DNA of 64,000 nucleotides, from contig CALBGI010000062.1 of NCBI GenBank assembly GCA_937893675.1, positions 39,058 through 103,057 on the forward strand, given 5' to 3'. Below the pieces are notes generated by a model. The model did no database searches. It saw nothing but the letters and a program-made list of their open reading frames with translations, and was not told the origin of the DNA. Source of the stretch: an uncultured Blautia sp. GTDB taxonomy: Bacteria; Bacillota; Clostridia; Lachnospirales; Lachnospiraceae. A program made the translations under genes and the position numbers. This document shows, piece by piece, positions 16,797 through 25,102 of the stretch. Every line of letters begins with the position of its first letter. The first letter of the stretch is position 1.

Positions 16797-18938
16797 ATGG
16801 AAATAAAATTGCAGCAGGTTTTCAATAAAGATGCACTGTTCAGCGACGGAACACCTTACTACAGAACGCCGGAGGAACCAAAAGCAGGAGATAAGGTAAC
16901 CATACGTTTCCGCACACAGAAAAACAACGCAGAGGGAGTATATCTGGTGCATGAAGGCAAGAAGCAGCGGATGGAAGTGTACCGGACAGAGGGAGGATTT
17001 GACTATTACAAAACGGACATTGTCATGGGAACCTCGGTTTTTCGGTATCATTTTGAAATTCGTTATGGTTCTGAGACCTGCTTCTATGATGCGGGAGGTG
17101 CCTGCGGGCATCTGCAGGAGCAGCAGGAGCTGGAGATTTATCCGGACTTCCACACCCCAAAGTGGGCCAGAGGCGCAGTCATGTATCAGATTTATGTGGA
17201 CCGCTTCTGCAACGGGGATGTTTCCAATGACGTAGAGACCGGGGAGTATTTTTACCTGGGGGATGTGAGCGTACAGGTAACAGACTGGGATAAAATCCCC
17301 GCAAGCATGGGTGTGCGGGAATTTTACGGCGGGGATCTGAAGGGCGTATGGGATAAACTGGACTATCTGAAGGAACTGGGAGTGGAGGTTCTGTATCTGA
17401 ATCCGGTGTTTGTTTCTCCCAGCAATCACAAATATGACTGTCAGGACTATGAGTACATTGATCCCCATTACGGAAAAATCGTGAAAGACAGCGGGGCGTG
17501 TCTGGCACCCGGAGATCGGGACAACGCTCATGCGTCCCGCTATATCTGCCGGACAGCGTCCGGAGAAAATCTGGAGGCCAGCAACCGCTTTTTTGCGGAA
17601 TTCATCGCGGAAGTGCATCGCCGCGGGATGAAGGTGATTCTGGACGGAGTATTCAATCACTGCGGCTCTTTTCACAAATGGATGGATCGGGAGCGGATTT
17701 ACGAAAACCAGGAGGGCTATGAAAAAGGGGCGTTTGTATCAGCGGACAGCCCTTATCGGGACTACTTTTATTTTTCTGAGGAAAACAGATGGCCCTATAA
17801 TCCCGGGTACGAGGGCTGGTGGGGACATGACACGCTGCCGAAGCTCAATTATGAGGCCTCCGAAAAACTTTGGGCGCACATTCTGGAAATCGGAAAAAAA
17901 TGGGTGTCTCCGCCGTTTTGCGCAGATGGCTGGAGACTTGACGTCGCGGCGGATCTTGGGAAGAGCAGCGAGCTCAATCACCGTTTCTGGAAGGCGTTCC
18001 GCAAAGCAGTAAAAGAGGCGAACCCGCAGGCTGTGATATTGGCAGAGCACTATGGAAGCCCGCGGGACTGGCTTTGGGGAGATGAGTGGGACACGGTGAT
18101 GAATTACGATGCCTTTATGGAGCCGGTAAGCTGGTTTCTCACGGGAATGGAGAAGCACAGCGATGAGTACCGGGAGGACTTGTACGGGAACAGCGAAGCC
18201 TTTATCGGCGCCATGAAAACGCACATGCGGGCGCTTCCCATGACCTCTCTTTACGCGGCGATGAACGAGCTTTCCAATCATGATCACTCCCGTTTTCTCA
18301 CCAGAACCAACAGAAGAGTGGGGCGCGTCTCCGAGGCGGGAGGAAACGCGGCTTCGGAAGGCATCAATCCGGCGGTGATGCGGATTGCTGTGGCCGTGCA
18401 GATGACATGGCCGGGAAGTCCGACCGTATATTACGGGGATGAGGCCGGCGTCTGCGGCTTTACGGATCCGGACAACCGGAGGACGTATCCCTGGGGCCGG
18501 GAAGATCAGGAACTGCTGGCTTTTCATAAGGCGGTTATTGCCATTCATAAAGACTATGCCTTTCTGAGAGACGGCTCTCTGGAGTTTTTGTGGAACGATC
18601 ATCAGGGACTGAGCTACGGACGTTTTTCCCATGAAGAACAGCTGGTGGTAGTGATCAACAATCTGGATAAGGAGCGCAAAGCAGAGGTTGCTGTGTGGAA
18701 AACCGGCATCAGCGCCGGGGAAGACGGTGCCATGACGCGTATCCTGCTTTCCCACAAATACGGATTCACGAAAGAAGAAGCGGAATATGGCGTTCACGGA
18801 GGCATTCTGACCGTGCAGCTGCTTCCCTACAGTGTGTCTGTTTTTTATCACAGGAACGGAAAAAACGCGGGATTTTACGAAAAGTGCACTGCTTTTTCGC
18901 AAAATACTGGACGAAATTATGACAATCTGTTAAAATAA
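16797..18938 (+). CDS. Cytoplasmic GH13 alpha-glucan hydrolase (neopullulanase/cyclomaltodextrinase-like)
   Basis: The 713-residue protein is predicted to cleave short alpha-glucans such as maltodextrins or cyclodextrins inside the cell, as there is no signal peptide. It has an N-terminal beta-sandwich resembling the CBM34 domain (about 1-125) and a GH13 barrel with the four conserved regions: DGVFNHCG, GWRLDVAAD (nucleophile Asp), ILAEHYGSP (acid/base Glu) and LSNHDHSRF (third acid). The ATG follows CAGGAGCC at a rather long spacing. No transporter or sugar regulator lies beside it, so the exact substrate is unknown; an ordinary alpha-amylase-like activity is the alternative. Confidence 0.85.
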   Translation: MEIKLQQVFNKDALFSDGTPYYRTPEEPKAGDKVTIRFRTQKNNAEGVYLVHEGKKQRMEVYRTEGGFDYYKTDIVMGTSVFRYHFEIRYGSETCFYDAGGACGHLQEQQELEIYPDFHTPKWARGAVMYQIYVDRFCNGDVSNDVETGEYFYLGDVSVQVTDWDKIPASMGVREFYGGDLKGVWDKLDYLKELGVEVLYLNPVFVSPSNHKYDCQDYEYIDPHYGKIVKDSGACLAPGDRDNAHASRYICRTASGENLEASNRFFAEFIAEVHRRGMKVILDGVFNHCGSFHKWMDRERIYENQEGYEKGAFVSADSPYRDYFYFSEENRWPYNPGYEGWWGHDTLPKLNYEASEKLWAHILEIGKKWVSPPFCADGWRLDVAADLGKSSELNHRFWKAFRKAVKEANPQAVILAEHYGSPRDWLWGDEWDTVMNYDAFMEPVSWFLTGMEKHSDEYREDLYGNSEAFIGAMKTHMRALPMTSLYAAMNELSNHDHSRFLTRTNRRVGRVSEAGGNAASEGINPAVMRIAVAVQMTWPGSPTVYYGDEAGVCGFTDPDNRRTYPWGREDQELLAFHKAVIAIHKDYAFLRDGSLEFLWNDHQGLSYGRFSHEEQLVVVINNLDKERKAEVAVWKTGISAGEDGAMTRILLSHKYGFTKEEAEYGVHGGILTVQLLPYSVSVFYHRNGKNAGFYEKCTAFSQNTGRNYDNLLK
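18908..18936 (+). promoter_or_regulatory. Possible promoter of the aldolase gene
   Basis: TGGACG (18908-18913) and TAAAAT (18931-18936), 17 bp apart, lie within the last codons of the GH13 gene and 61 bp before the aldolase start. Confidence 0.35.
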
Positions 18939-18996
18939 CAAGTATCTGGAAATTGGGAGGAACCATATTCCAAGAAAAATTCAGGAGGGATTTATC

Positions 18997-19860
18997 ATGT
19001 TAGTAAGTGCAACAGAAATGCTGAAAAAAGCAAAAGCAGGACATTATGCAGTAGGGCAGTTCAACATCAACAACCTTGAGTGGACAAAAGCGATTTTGCT
19101 CACCGCGCAGGAGAACAACTCCCCGGTAATCCTGGGCGTTTCCGAGGGCGCTGGAAAATATATGGCAGGCTATAAAACGGTTGTGGGAATGGTGAACGGA
19201 ATGCTGGAGGAGCTCAACATCACAGTTCCGGTAGCGCTTCATCTGGATCACGGCAGCTACGAAGGATGCCTGAAATGCGTGGAGGCAGGCTTCTCCTCCA
19301 TCATGTTCGATGGCTCTCATTACCCCATTGAGGAGAACGTGGCCAAGACAAAAGAACTGGTTAAGATCTGTGCAGAGCACAACATGTCTCTGGAAGCAGA
19401 GGTTGGCTCCATCGGCGGCGAGGAAGACGGCGTTGTGGGCATGGGCGAGTGCGCAGACCCCAAGGAATGCAAAATGGTTGCAGATCTGGGAATCGATTTC
19501 CTGGCAGCAGGTATCGGAAACATCCACGGCAAATATCCGGAAAACTGGGCCGGCTTAAGCTTTGAGACTCTGGATGCAATCCAGCAGCTGACCGGCGATA
19601 TGCCGTTGGTTCTTCACGGCGGTACCGGAATCCCGGCAGACATGATCAAAAAAGCCATTGACCTCGGCGTTTCCAAGATTAACGTAAATACAGAGTGCCA
19701 GCTTTCTTTCGCAGCAGCAACACGCGAGTACATCGAAGCAGGCAAAGACCAGCAGGGCAAGGGCTTTGACCCGCGCAAGCTCCTGGCACCGGGCTTTGAA
19801 GCGATCAAAGCAACCGTAAAAGAAAAAATGGAACTTTTCGGTTCCGTAAACAAAGCCTGA
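18997..19860 (+). CDS. fba: Class II fructose-bisphosphate aldolase
   Basis: This zinc-dependent enzyme splits fructose 1,6-bisphosphate in glycolysis. The 287 residues show HLDHGSYEGCL (metal His and catalytic Asp), the second metal region EAEVGSIGGEEDG, and the phosphate-binding HGGTGIP and VSKINVNTECQ. The length and sequence fit the short GatY/KbaY/FbaA branch, so a tagatose-bisphosphate aldolase role is possible, but no galactitol or tagatose genes are near. The ATG follows AGGAGGGATTTATC, an excellent ribosome binding site. A terminator follows the gene. Confidence 0.92.
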   Translation: MLVSATEMLKKAKAGHYAVGQFNINNLEWTKAILLTAQENNSPVILGVSEGAGKYMAGYKTVVGMVNGMLEELNITVPVALHLDHGSYEGCLKCVEAGFSSIMFDGSHYPIEENVAKTKELVKICAEHNMSLEAEVGSIGGEEDGVVGMGECADPKECKMVADLGIDFLAAGIGNIHGKYPENWAGLSFETLDAIQQLTGDMPLVLHGGTGIPADMIKKAIDLGVSKINVNTECQLSFAAATREYIEAGKDQQGKGFDPRKLLAPGFEAIKATVKEKMELFGSVNKA

Positions 19861-19903
19861 GAAAAAGCTATAGATTGCCAAAGGCGTTGTTAGATGATAA
19901 AAT

Positions 19904-19938
19904 AGGAGTGACCTTTACAAAGGGTGACTCCTGTTTTT
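19904..19938 (+). terminator. Terminator after fba
   Basis: AGGAGT (19904-19909) pairs with ACTCCT (19927-19932), with a further ACC/GGT pairing inside, followed by GTTTTTG. Confidence 0.75.
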
Positions 19939-19953
19939 GTGTAATAGGAAATT

Positions 19954-21093
19954 ATGGGTGAGGTATCAAGCATGGATAATTTCGAGAGGGACAGCTATTA
20001 TTTCAGCAGTTACATTTACGGGGAGAATGAACAAAAAAGAGAAGAGGCTCTCAAAAATGCCAGGGAGAGCGGCGCGGCAGCGGCCTGGGATAAGTGGCGG
20101 TGCGCCATTTTGGTGGAGACAGAGCGCAGCTTTTTTGACACCGTGAGAGATACCCTGCCGGATGAGATCCGAAAGGGGACAAGGCGAAAGTTTGATTATT
20201 ACAATTTGAATTCCTGGCAGTCTGTACTCCTGTTTTCCGATGAGCACTGTGATTATCAGCTGGTGGCAAAGCAGCTGTATGTATTTCTGAAACGCCGCTA
20301 TACGGATACTCTGCATCTGGCGGTGAGCAGTCGTTTTGAAGGCTGTGCCTCCCTTCCGGAGGTTTTCCGGGGGCTGGACCGCCAGATGGAGGAGAAGTAT
20401 TATCATCCGGATATCCATGTGTTTACGGACGGGGAAGATGCATACGGGACGATCAAGGAAGAGGTGCAGGACTCCCGGCTTCTGGAACTGATCTCCGGAG
20501 ATATCAGCCGCAAGAATGTAGAGAAGCTCTGCAGCCATTTTGAATGTCTGGTCAACAAATACCAGAACGATATCCGGTATTCCGGCATGTATGTGAAATT
20601 TGTGTTTTCCAGTGTCATCCAGGAGCTTTTCTGGGAGCCGGAGTTTGCGAGAGATCAGAATCTGAAGGAGGAGATCGATAAGCTGTACAGCTGCGGCAGC
20701 GTTTCCAAAATTCTCGAAGTGGCGAAGGAAAACATTGAGAAATACTGCAGCTTTATCAATGAGACCATGGAGGAGACCAGGCAGAAGATACATGCGGCCA
20801 AAGACTATATTGCAAAAAACTGCAGTCAGCCGCTGGATATGAAGATGATCGCCGGTCTTGTTGGAATGTCTCAGGGATATCTGGGATATGTTTTTCAGAA
20901 GGAAACCGGAATGAGCATCCAGCGCTACATCCGTGTCTGCCGCATGGAGCTGGCGAAAGAGCTGTTGGGACAGCCGGAGCTTACGGTGGAGCAGGTAAGC
21001 GAAAGTACCGGATTCTTCAATGTCAACTATTTCTGCAAAAGTTATTATGATTTTTATGGAAGATTGCCAGGGGAGGGGGAGACAGAAATCTGA
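19954..21093 (+). CDS. AraC-family transcriptional regulator without a receiver domain
   Basis: The 379-residue protein ends in a two-helix-turn-helix AraC domain (about 275-375: AAKDYIAKNC..LDMKMIAGLVGMSQGYLGYVFQKETGMSI..VSESTGFFNVNYFCKSYYDFYG). The N-terminal 270 residues resemble the middle region of YesN-type response regulators, but no phosphoacceptor domain precedes it, so the input signal is unknown. Starts at 19954 (AGGAAATT upstream) and 19972 (GGTGAGG upstream) are both possible. The gene ends 1 bp before the lipid kinase gene, suggesting one transcript. Confidence 0.85.
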   Translation: MGEVSSMDNFERDSYYFSSYIYGENEQKREEALKNARESGAAAAWDKWRCAILVETERSFFDTVRDTLPDEIRKGTRRKFDYYNLNSWQSVLLFSDEHCDYQLVAKQLYVFLKRRYTDTLHLAVSSRFEGCASLPEVFRGLDRQMEEKYYHPDIHVFTDGEDAYGTIKEEVQDSRLLELISGDISRKNVEKLCSHFECLVNKYQNDIRYSGMYVKFVFSSVIQELFWEPEFARDQNLKEEIDKLYSCGSVSKILEVAKENIEKYCSFINETMEETRQKIHAAKDYIAKNCSQPLDMKMIAGLVGMSQGYLGYVFQKETGMSIQRYIRVCRMELAKELLGQPELTVEQVSESTGFFNVNYFCKSYYDFYGRLPGEGETEI

Positions 21094-21094
21094 T

Positions 21095-22036
21095 ATGAAG
21101 AAAAAAATGCTTTTTATATTCAACCCCAAGGCAGGAAAAGGAAAGATAAAGACCAGCCTTTTGGATATCGTGGACGTATTCAACAAGGGCGGCTATGAGG
21201 TGATGATACGGGCGACGCAGCATCCCAGGGACGCGTACGAGCAGGCCAGAGATTATGCGGAAGAAATGGATCTGATCGTGTGCAGCGGGGGAGACGGCAC
21301 GCTGGACGAGGTAGTGACCGGTGTGATGGAGAAAAAAAGCTCGGTTCCCATTGGTTATATTCCCGCGGGAAGCACCAACGATTTTGCAAACAGCCTGTTT
21401 ATGCCCAAAAACATGGTGGCAGCAGCCTCCATGATCATGGAAGAACAGCTGTATCACTGTGATATCGGGCAGTTCAATGAGCAGGTGTTTGCCTACATAG
21501 CGGCCTTTGGCCTGTTTACCGATGTCTCCTATGAGACAGACCAGGATTTGAAGAATATTCTGGGGCATGTGGCCTATCTTCTGGAGGGGATGAAACGCCT
21601 TCTGGACATCAAATCCTTCCATATGAAAGTGACAGCCGGAGAGCTGTGCGTGGAGGATGATTTTATCTTTGGCATGGTGACGAATTCCCGTTCCGTCGGC
21701 GGCTTCAAAAACCTGACCGGCCGAAACGTGGATATGAATGACGGGCTTTTTGAGGTGACCCTTATCACAAGGCCCAGGAATCCCTTGGAGCTTCAGGAGA
21801 TCGTGGGAGCGATGCTGAAAGCGGAGGACAATACAGACCTGATCCATTCCTTCAAAAGCGCCCATCTGGTGCTGGAGGCGGAGGAAAGCGTGCCCTGGAC
21901 CCTGGACGGAGAGTTTGGCGGAAACCACAACCGGGTAGAGATTACCAATCACCATCAGGCTTTGAACCTGTATTTAAAAAGCACAAAAAAATTGTCGGAC
22001 TCCCAGAGGGAGATTGCGGATAACATAAAGAGCTGA
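21095..22036 (+). CDS. Diacylglycerol kinase-family lipid kinase (YegS/BmrU type)
   Basis: The product belongs to the DAGK catalytic-domain family that phosphorylates diacylglycerol or related lipids. The 313 residues contain the nucleotide-binding start FNPKAGKGKI, the catalytic loop SGGDGTLDEVVTGVMEK and the PAGSTNDFANSL motif. I chose ATG 21095, behind GGGGAGGGGGAG; the ATG at 21020 lies inside the upstream regulator gene. It is tightly linked to the AraC-type gene before it and lies 17 bp before glnN. Whether the lipid substrate is diacylglycerol cannot be judged. Confidence 0.9.
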   Translation: MKKKMLFIFNPKAGKGKIKTSLLDIVDVFNKGGYEVMIRATQHPRDAYEQARDYAEEMDLIVCSGGDGTLDEVVTGVMEKKSSVPIGYIPAGSTNDFANSLFMPKNMVAAASMIMEEQLYHCDIGQFNEQVFAYIAAFGLFTDVSYETDQDLKNILGHVAYLLEGMKRLLDIKSFHMKVTAGELCVEDDFIFGMVTNSRSVGGFKNLTGRNVDMNDGLFEVTLITRPRNPLELQEIVGAMLKAEDNTDLIHSFKSAHLVLEAEESVPWTLDGEFGGNHNRVEITNHHQALNLYLKSTKKLSDSQREIADNIKS

Positions 22037-22053
22037 GGAAGAGGAGAGAGAGA

Positions 22054-24168
22054 ATGGGAGAATATATCAATGTGACGGAGACTTTTGGATGCGACGTGTT
22101 TAACGATTCCGTGATGCAGGAGCGGCTTCCCAAAAAGGTGTACAAAGAGCTGAAGCAGACCATTGAGGAGGGCAAGGAGCTCTCCATGGAAATTGCGGAT
22201 GTGGTTGCCCACGAGATGAAGGAGTGGGCCATAGAAAAAGGAGCAACCCACTACAGCCACTGGTTCCAGCCGCTGACCGGCGTGACGGCAGAGAAGCACG
22301 ATGCCTTTATCACAGCTCCCATGGAGAACGGCAAGGTTCTCATGAGCTTTTCCGGCAAGGAGCTCATCAAGGGGGAACCGGACGCGTCCTCCTTCCCCTC
22401 CGGCGGATTAAGAGCGACCTTCGAGGCGCGGGGATACACGGCATGGGACTGTACCTCACCGGCCTTTGTCCGCCATGACGCAGCCGGCGGAACGCTTTGC
22501 ATTCCCACGGCCTTTTGTTCTTATACCGGAGAGGCGCTGGACCAGAAAACTCCCCTTCTGCGCTCCATGGAGGCGATCAATGTACAGGCCCTTCGTCTGC
22601 TCCGCCTGTTTGGAAACACAACCTCAAAAAGAGTGACGCCGTCTGTGGGAGCAGAGCAGGAGTATTTCCTCATTGACAAGGAAATGTGGCTGAAAAGAAA
22701 GGACCTGATCTATACCGGACGTACCCTGTTCGGCGCCATGCCGCCGAAAGGCCAGGAGATGGACGACCATTACCTGGGCACGATCCGACAGCGGATTTCC
22801 GGATATATGAAAGAGGTCAACGAAGAGTGCTGGAAGCTGGGAGTTTCCGCAAAAACACAGCACAACGAGGCAGCGCCTGCCCAGCATGAGCTTGCGCCCA
22901 TTTACGCGCCGGCAAACATTGCGGCGGATCACAACCAGATCATGATGCGGATCCTCAAAAAGGTTGCCAGCCGGCATGGCCTGCGCTGTCTTCTTCACGA
23001 AAAACCGTTTATCGGCGTGAACGGAAGCGGCAAGCACAACAACTGGTCTCTGATCACAGATGACGGCATCAACCTTTTGGACCCGGGAAAAACACCCCAT
23101 GAGAACATTCAGTTTCTTCTGGTCCTCACCTGCATTCTCAAAGCGGTGGATGAACATGCGGACCTTCTCCGGGAATCTGCGGCAGATGTGGGCAACGACC
23201 ACCGTCTGGGCGGCCATGAGGCGCCCCCCGCGATCATTTCTGTTTTTTTGGGCGAGCAGCTCTCGGATGTGCTGGAGCAGCTGATCAGCACCGGAACCGC
23301 TACCCACAGCATCAAGGGCGGCAGACTGAAAACCGGAGTTACCACCTTGCCGGACTTTATGAAGGATGCCACGGACCGGAACCGTACCTCCCCCTTCGCC
23401 TTTACGGGAAACAAATTTGAGTTTCGTATGGTGGGAGCAAGAGATTCGGTTTCCTCCTGCAATACCGTGCTCAATACCATTGCGGCGCAGGTGTTCAAGG
23501 AGGCCTGCGACCGTCTGGAGCAGGCGGAAGATTTTGACATGGCGGTCCATGATCTGATCAAGGAATTTGCCACAGAGCATCAGCGCATTGTCTTTAACGG
23601 AAACGGATATGCGAAGGAGTGGGAGGAGGAGGCCAAAAGAAGAGGCCTGCCCAATCTGCCGTCCATGGTGGACGCCATTCCCGCGCTGACAACAGAAAAA
23701 TCCGTAAAGCTTTTTGAGGAGTTCGGCGTATTTACCAGAGCGGAGCTTGCCTCCCGCGCGGAGATACAGTATGAGATTTACGCAAAGGCCATTAACATCG
23801 AGGCAAAGACGATGATCGATATTGCCACAAAGCAGATCATCCCGGCGGTCATCCGCTACACGACGGTTCTTGCGGATTCCATCAATGCCATCCGCAAGGT
23901 GGGCCCCATTGATGTGAGCGTGCAGCTGGGACTTCTTCAGAAAGCGTCCGGGCTTTTGAAGGATACCAACGAGGCCATGGCAGAGCTTGGAAAAATCGTG
24001 GCGCAGATCACGGAATATCCCGAAGGCCATGACCGGGCAAGATACTGCCGCGACAGAGTGTTCCCGGCGATGGAGGCGCTGCGCCGCCCGGTGGACGAGC
24101 TGGAAATGATCGTGGACAAGGATATGTGGCCCATGCCGTCCTATGGAGATCTGATTTTTGAAGTATAA
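22054..24168 (+). CDS. glnN: Glutamine synthetase, type III
   Basis: GSIII makes glutamine from glutamate and ammonia as a large dodecamer. At 704 residues it is much longer than GSI or GSII and shows the family blocks GGLRATFEARGYTAWD, GAEQEYFLID, QHNEAAPAQHELAPIYAPAN and GVNGSGKHNNWSL. The ATG follows GAAGAGGAGAGAGAGA. The MoxR-type ATPase gene begins 13 bp after its stop. No GlnR or PII gene is visible near it, so regulation is unclear. Confidence 0.95.
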   Translation: MGEYINVTETFGCDVFNDSVMQERLPKKVYKELKQTIEEGKELSMEIADVVAHEMKEWAIEKGATHYSHWFQPLTGVTAEKHDAFITAPMENGKVLMSFSGKELIKGEPDASSFPSGGLRATFEARGYTAWDCTSPAFVRHDAAGGTLCIPTAFCSYTGEALDQKTPLLRSMEAINVQALRLLRLFGNTTSKRVTPSVGAEQEYFLIDKEMWLKRKDLIYTGRTLFGAMPPKGQEMDDHYLGTIRQRISGYMKEVNEECWKLGVSAKTQHNEAAPAQHELAPIYAPANIAADHNQIMMRILKKVASRHGLRCLLHEKPFIGVNGSGKHNNWSLITDDGINLLDPGKTPHENIQFLLVLTCILKAVDEHADLLRESAADVGNDHRLGGHEAPPAIISVFLGEQLSDVLEQLISTGTATHSIKGGRLKTGVTTLPDFMKDATDRNRTSPFAFTGNKFEFRMVGARDSVSSCNTVLNTIAAQVFKEACDRLEQAEDFDMAVHDLIKEFATEHQRIVFNGNGYAKEWEEEAKRRGLPNLPSMVDAIPALTTEKSVKLFEEFGVFTRAELASRAEIQYEIYAKAINIEAKTMIDIATKQIIPAVIRYTTVLADSINAIRKVGPIDVSVQLGLLQKASGLLKDTNEAMAELGKIVAQITEYPEGHDRARYCRDRVFPAMEALRRPVDELEMIVDKDMWPMPSYGDLIFEV

Positions 24169-24181
24169 CTGGAGGAATACC

Positions 24182-25102
24182 ATGGAAGATTTGAAATTTT
24201 TGGAGGAGCAGGGAGTTTCCCCGGAGCTGATCCGCCAGACTGCAGAATTCCGGAAGGCCCATGAGGTGCCGGAACAGGCGGCGGGGCGGATCGTGAAGCC
24301 CTCCATTCCTTTCTACGGAAAGGAGATTCTGGAAATGGCGATCGCGGCTCTTCTGAAGGGAGAAAATCTTCTCCTGGCAGGTCCAAAGGCAACCGGAAAA
24401 AACGTGCTGGCGGAAAACCTGGCCTATCTGTTCGGAAGACCCTCCTACAATGTGTCGTTTCATGTGAATACCAACAGCGGAGATCTGATCGGGACCGATA
24501 CCTTTGTGGACAACGAGGTGCGCTTAAGGAAGGGCAGCATTTACCAGTGTGCCGAGTACGGCGGCTTCGGCATTCTGGACGAGATCAACATGGCGAAGAA
24601 CGATGCGGTTTCCGTGCTGCATGCAACCCTGGATTACCGCCGTTTTATCGATGTGCCCGGCTATGACAAAATTGAGCTTCATCCGGCGGCGCGTTTTATC
24701 GGAACCATGAACTACGGCTATGCGGGCACGAAGGAGCTGAACGAGGCTCTGGTCTCCCGTTTTCTGGTCATAGACATGCCGGCACAGACACAGGAATCCC
24801 TGACCTTTATTTTTGACAAAATGTTTCCCAACGCAAAAAAAACTGCAGTAGAGCAGTTCTGCGGCGTATTTCTTGACCTGCAGCTGAAATCCATGAACAG
24901 TGAGATTTCCACCAAGGCGCTGGACCTGCGGGGGCTTCTGGCGGCGATGAAAATTGTGGAGACGGGTCTTTCTCCCTGGCAGGCAGTGCGCATGGGTGTG
25001 ATCAACAAAACCTTTGACGTGTTTGAAAAAGAGATTGTGGAGGATGTGGTGAGGACAAGAATTCCCTCCCACTGGACAAGGGAAGACGTATATGAGAAAT
25101 AA
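24182..25102 (+). CDS. MoxR-type AAA+ ATPase
   Basis: MoxR ATPases act as chaperones, usually with a VWA partner encoded next door, to insert cofactors or remodel proteins. The 306 residues have a P-loop GPKATGKN (67-74) in which Asn replaces the usual Ser or Thr after Lys, Walker B FGILDEIN (129-136), and a sensor-type GTMNYGYAGTKELNEALVSRF. I prefer the ATG at 24182, preceded by GGAGGAATACC, over 24158 inside glnN. Its last 11 bases overlap the VWA gene, so the two proteins very probably work together. Confidence 0.85.
   Translation: MEDLKFLEEQGVSPELIRQTAEFRKAHEVPEQAAGRIVKPSIPFYGKEILEMAIAALLKGENLLLAGPKATGKNVLAENLAYLFGRPSYNVSFHVNTNSGDLIGTDTFVDNEVRLRKGSIYQCAEYGGFGILDEINMAKNDAVSVLHATLDYRRFIDVPGYDKIELHPAARFIGTMNYGYAGTKELNEALVSRFLVIDMPAQTQESLTFIFDKMFPNAKKTAVEQFCGVFLDLQLKSMNSEISTKALDLRGLLAAMKIVETGLSPWQAVRMGVINKTFDVFEKEIVEDVVRTRIPSHWTREDVYEK

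Noticed and set aside
22624..24306. 560-residue minus-strand frame across glnN
   Set aside because: It lies opposite a clear glutamine synthetase III gene and lacks start signals and domains.
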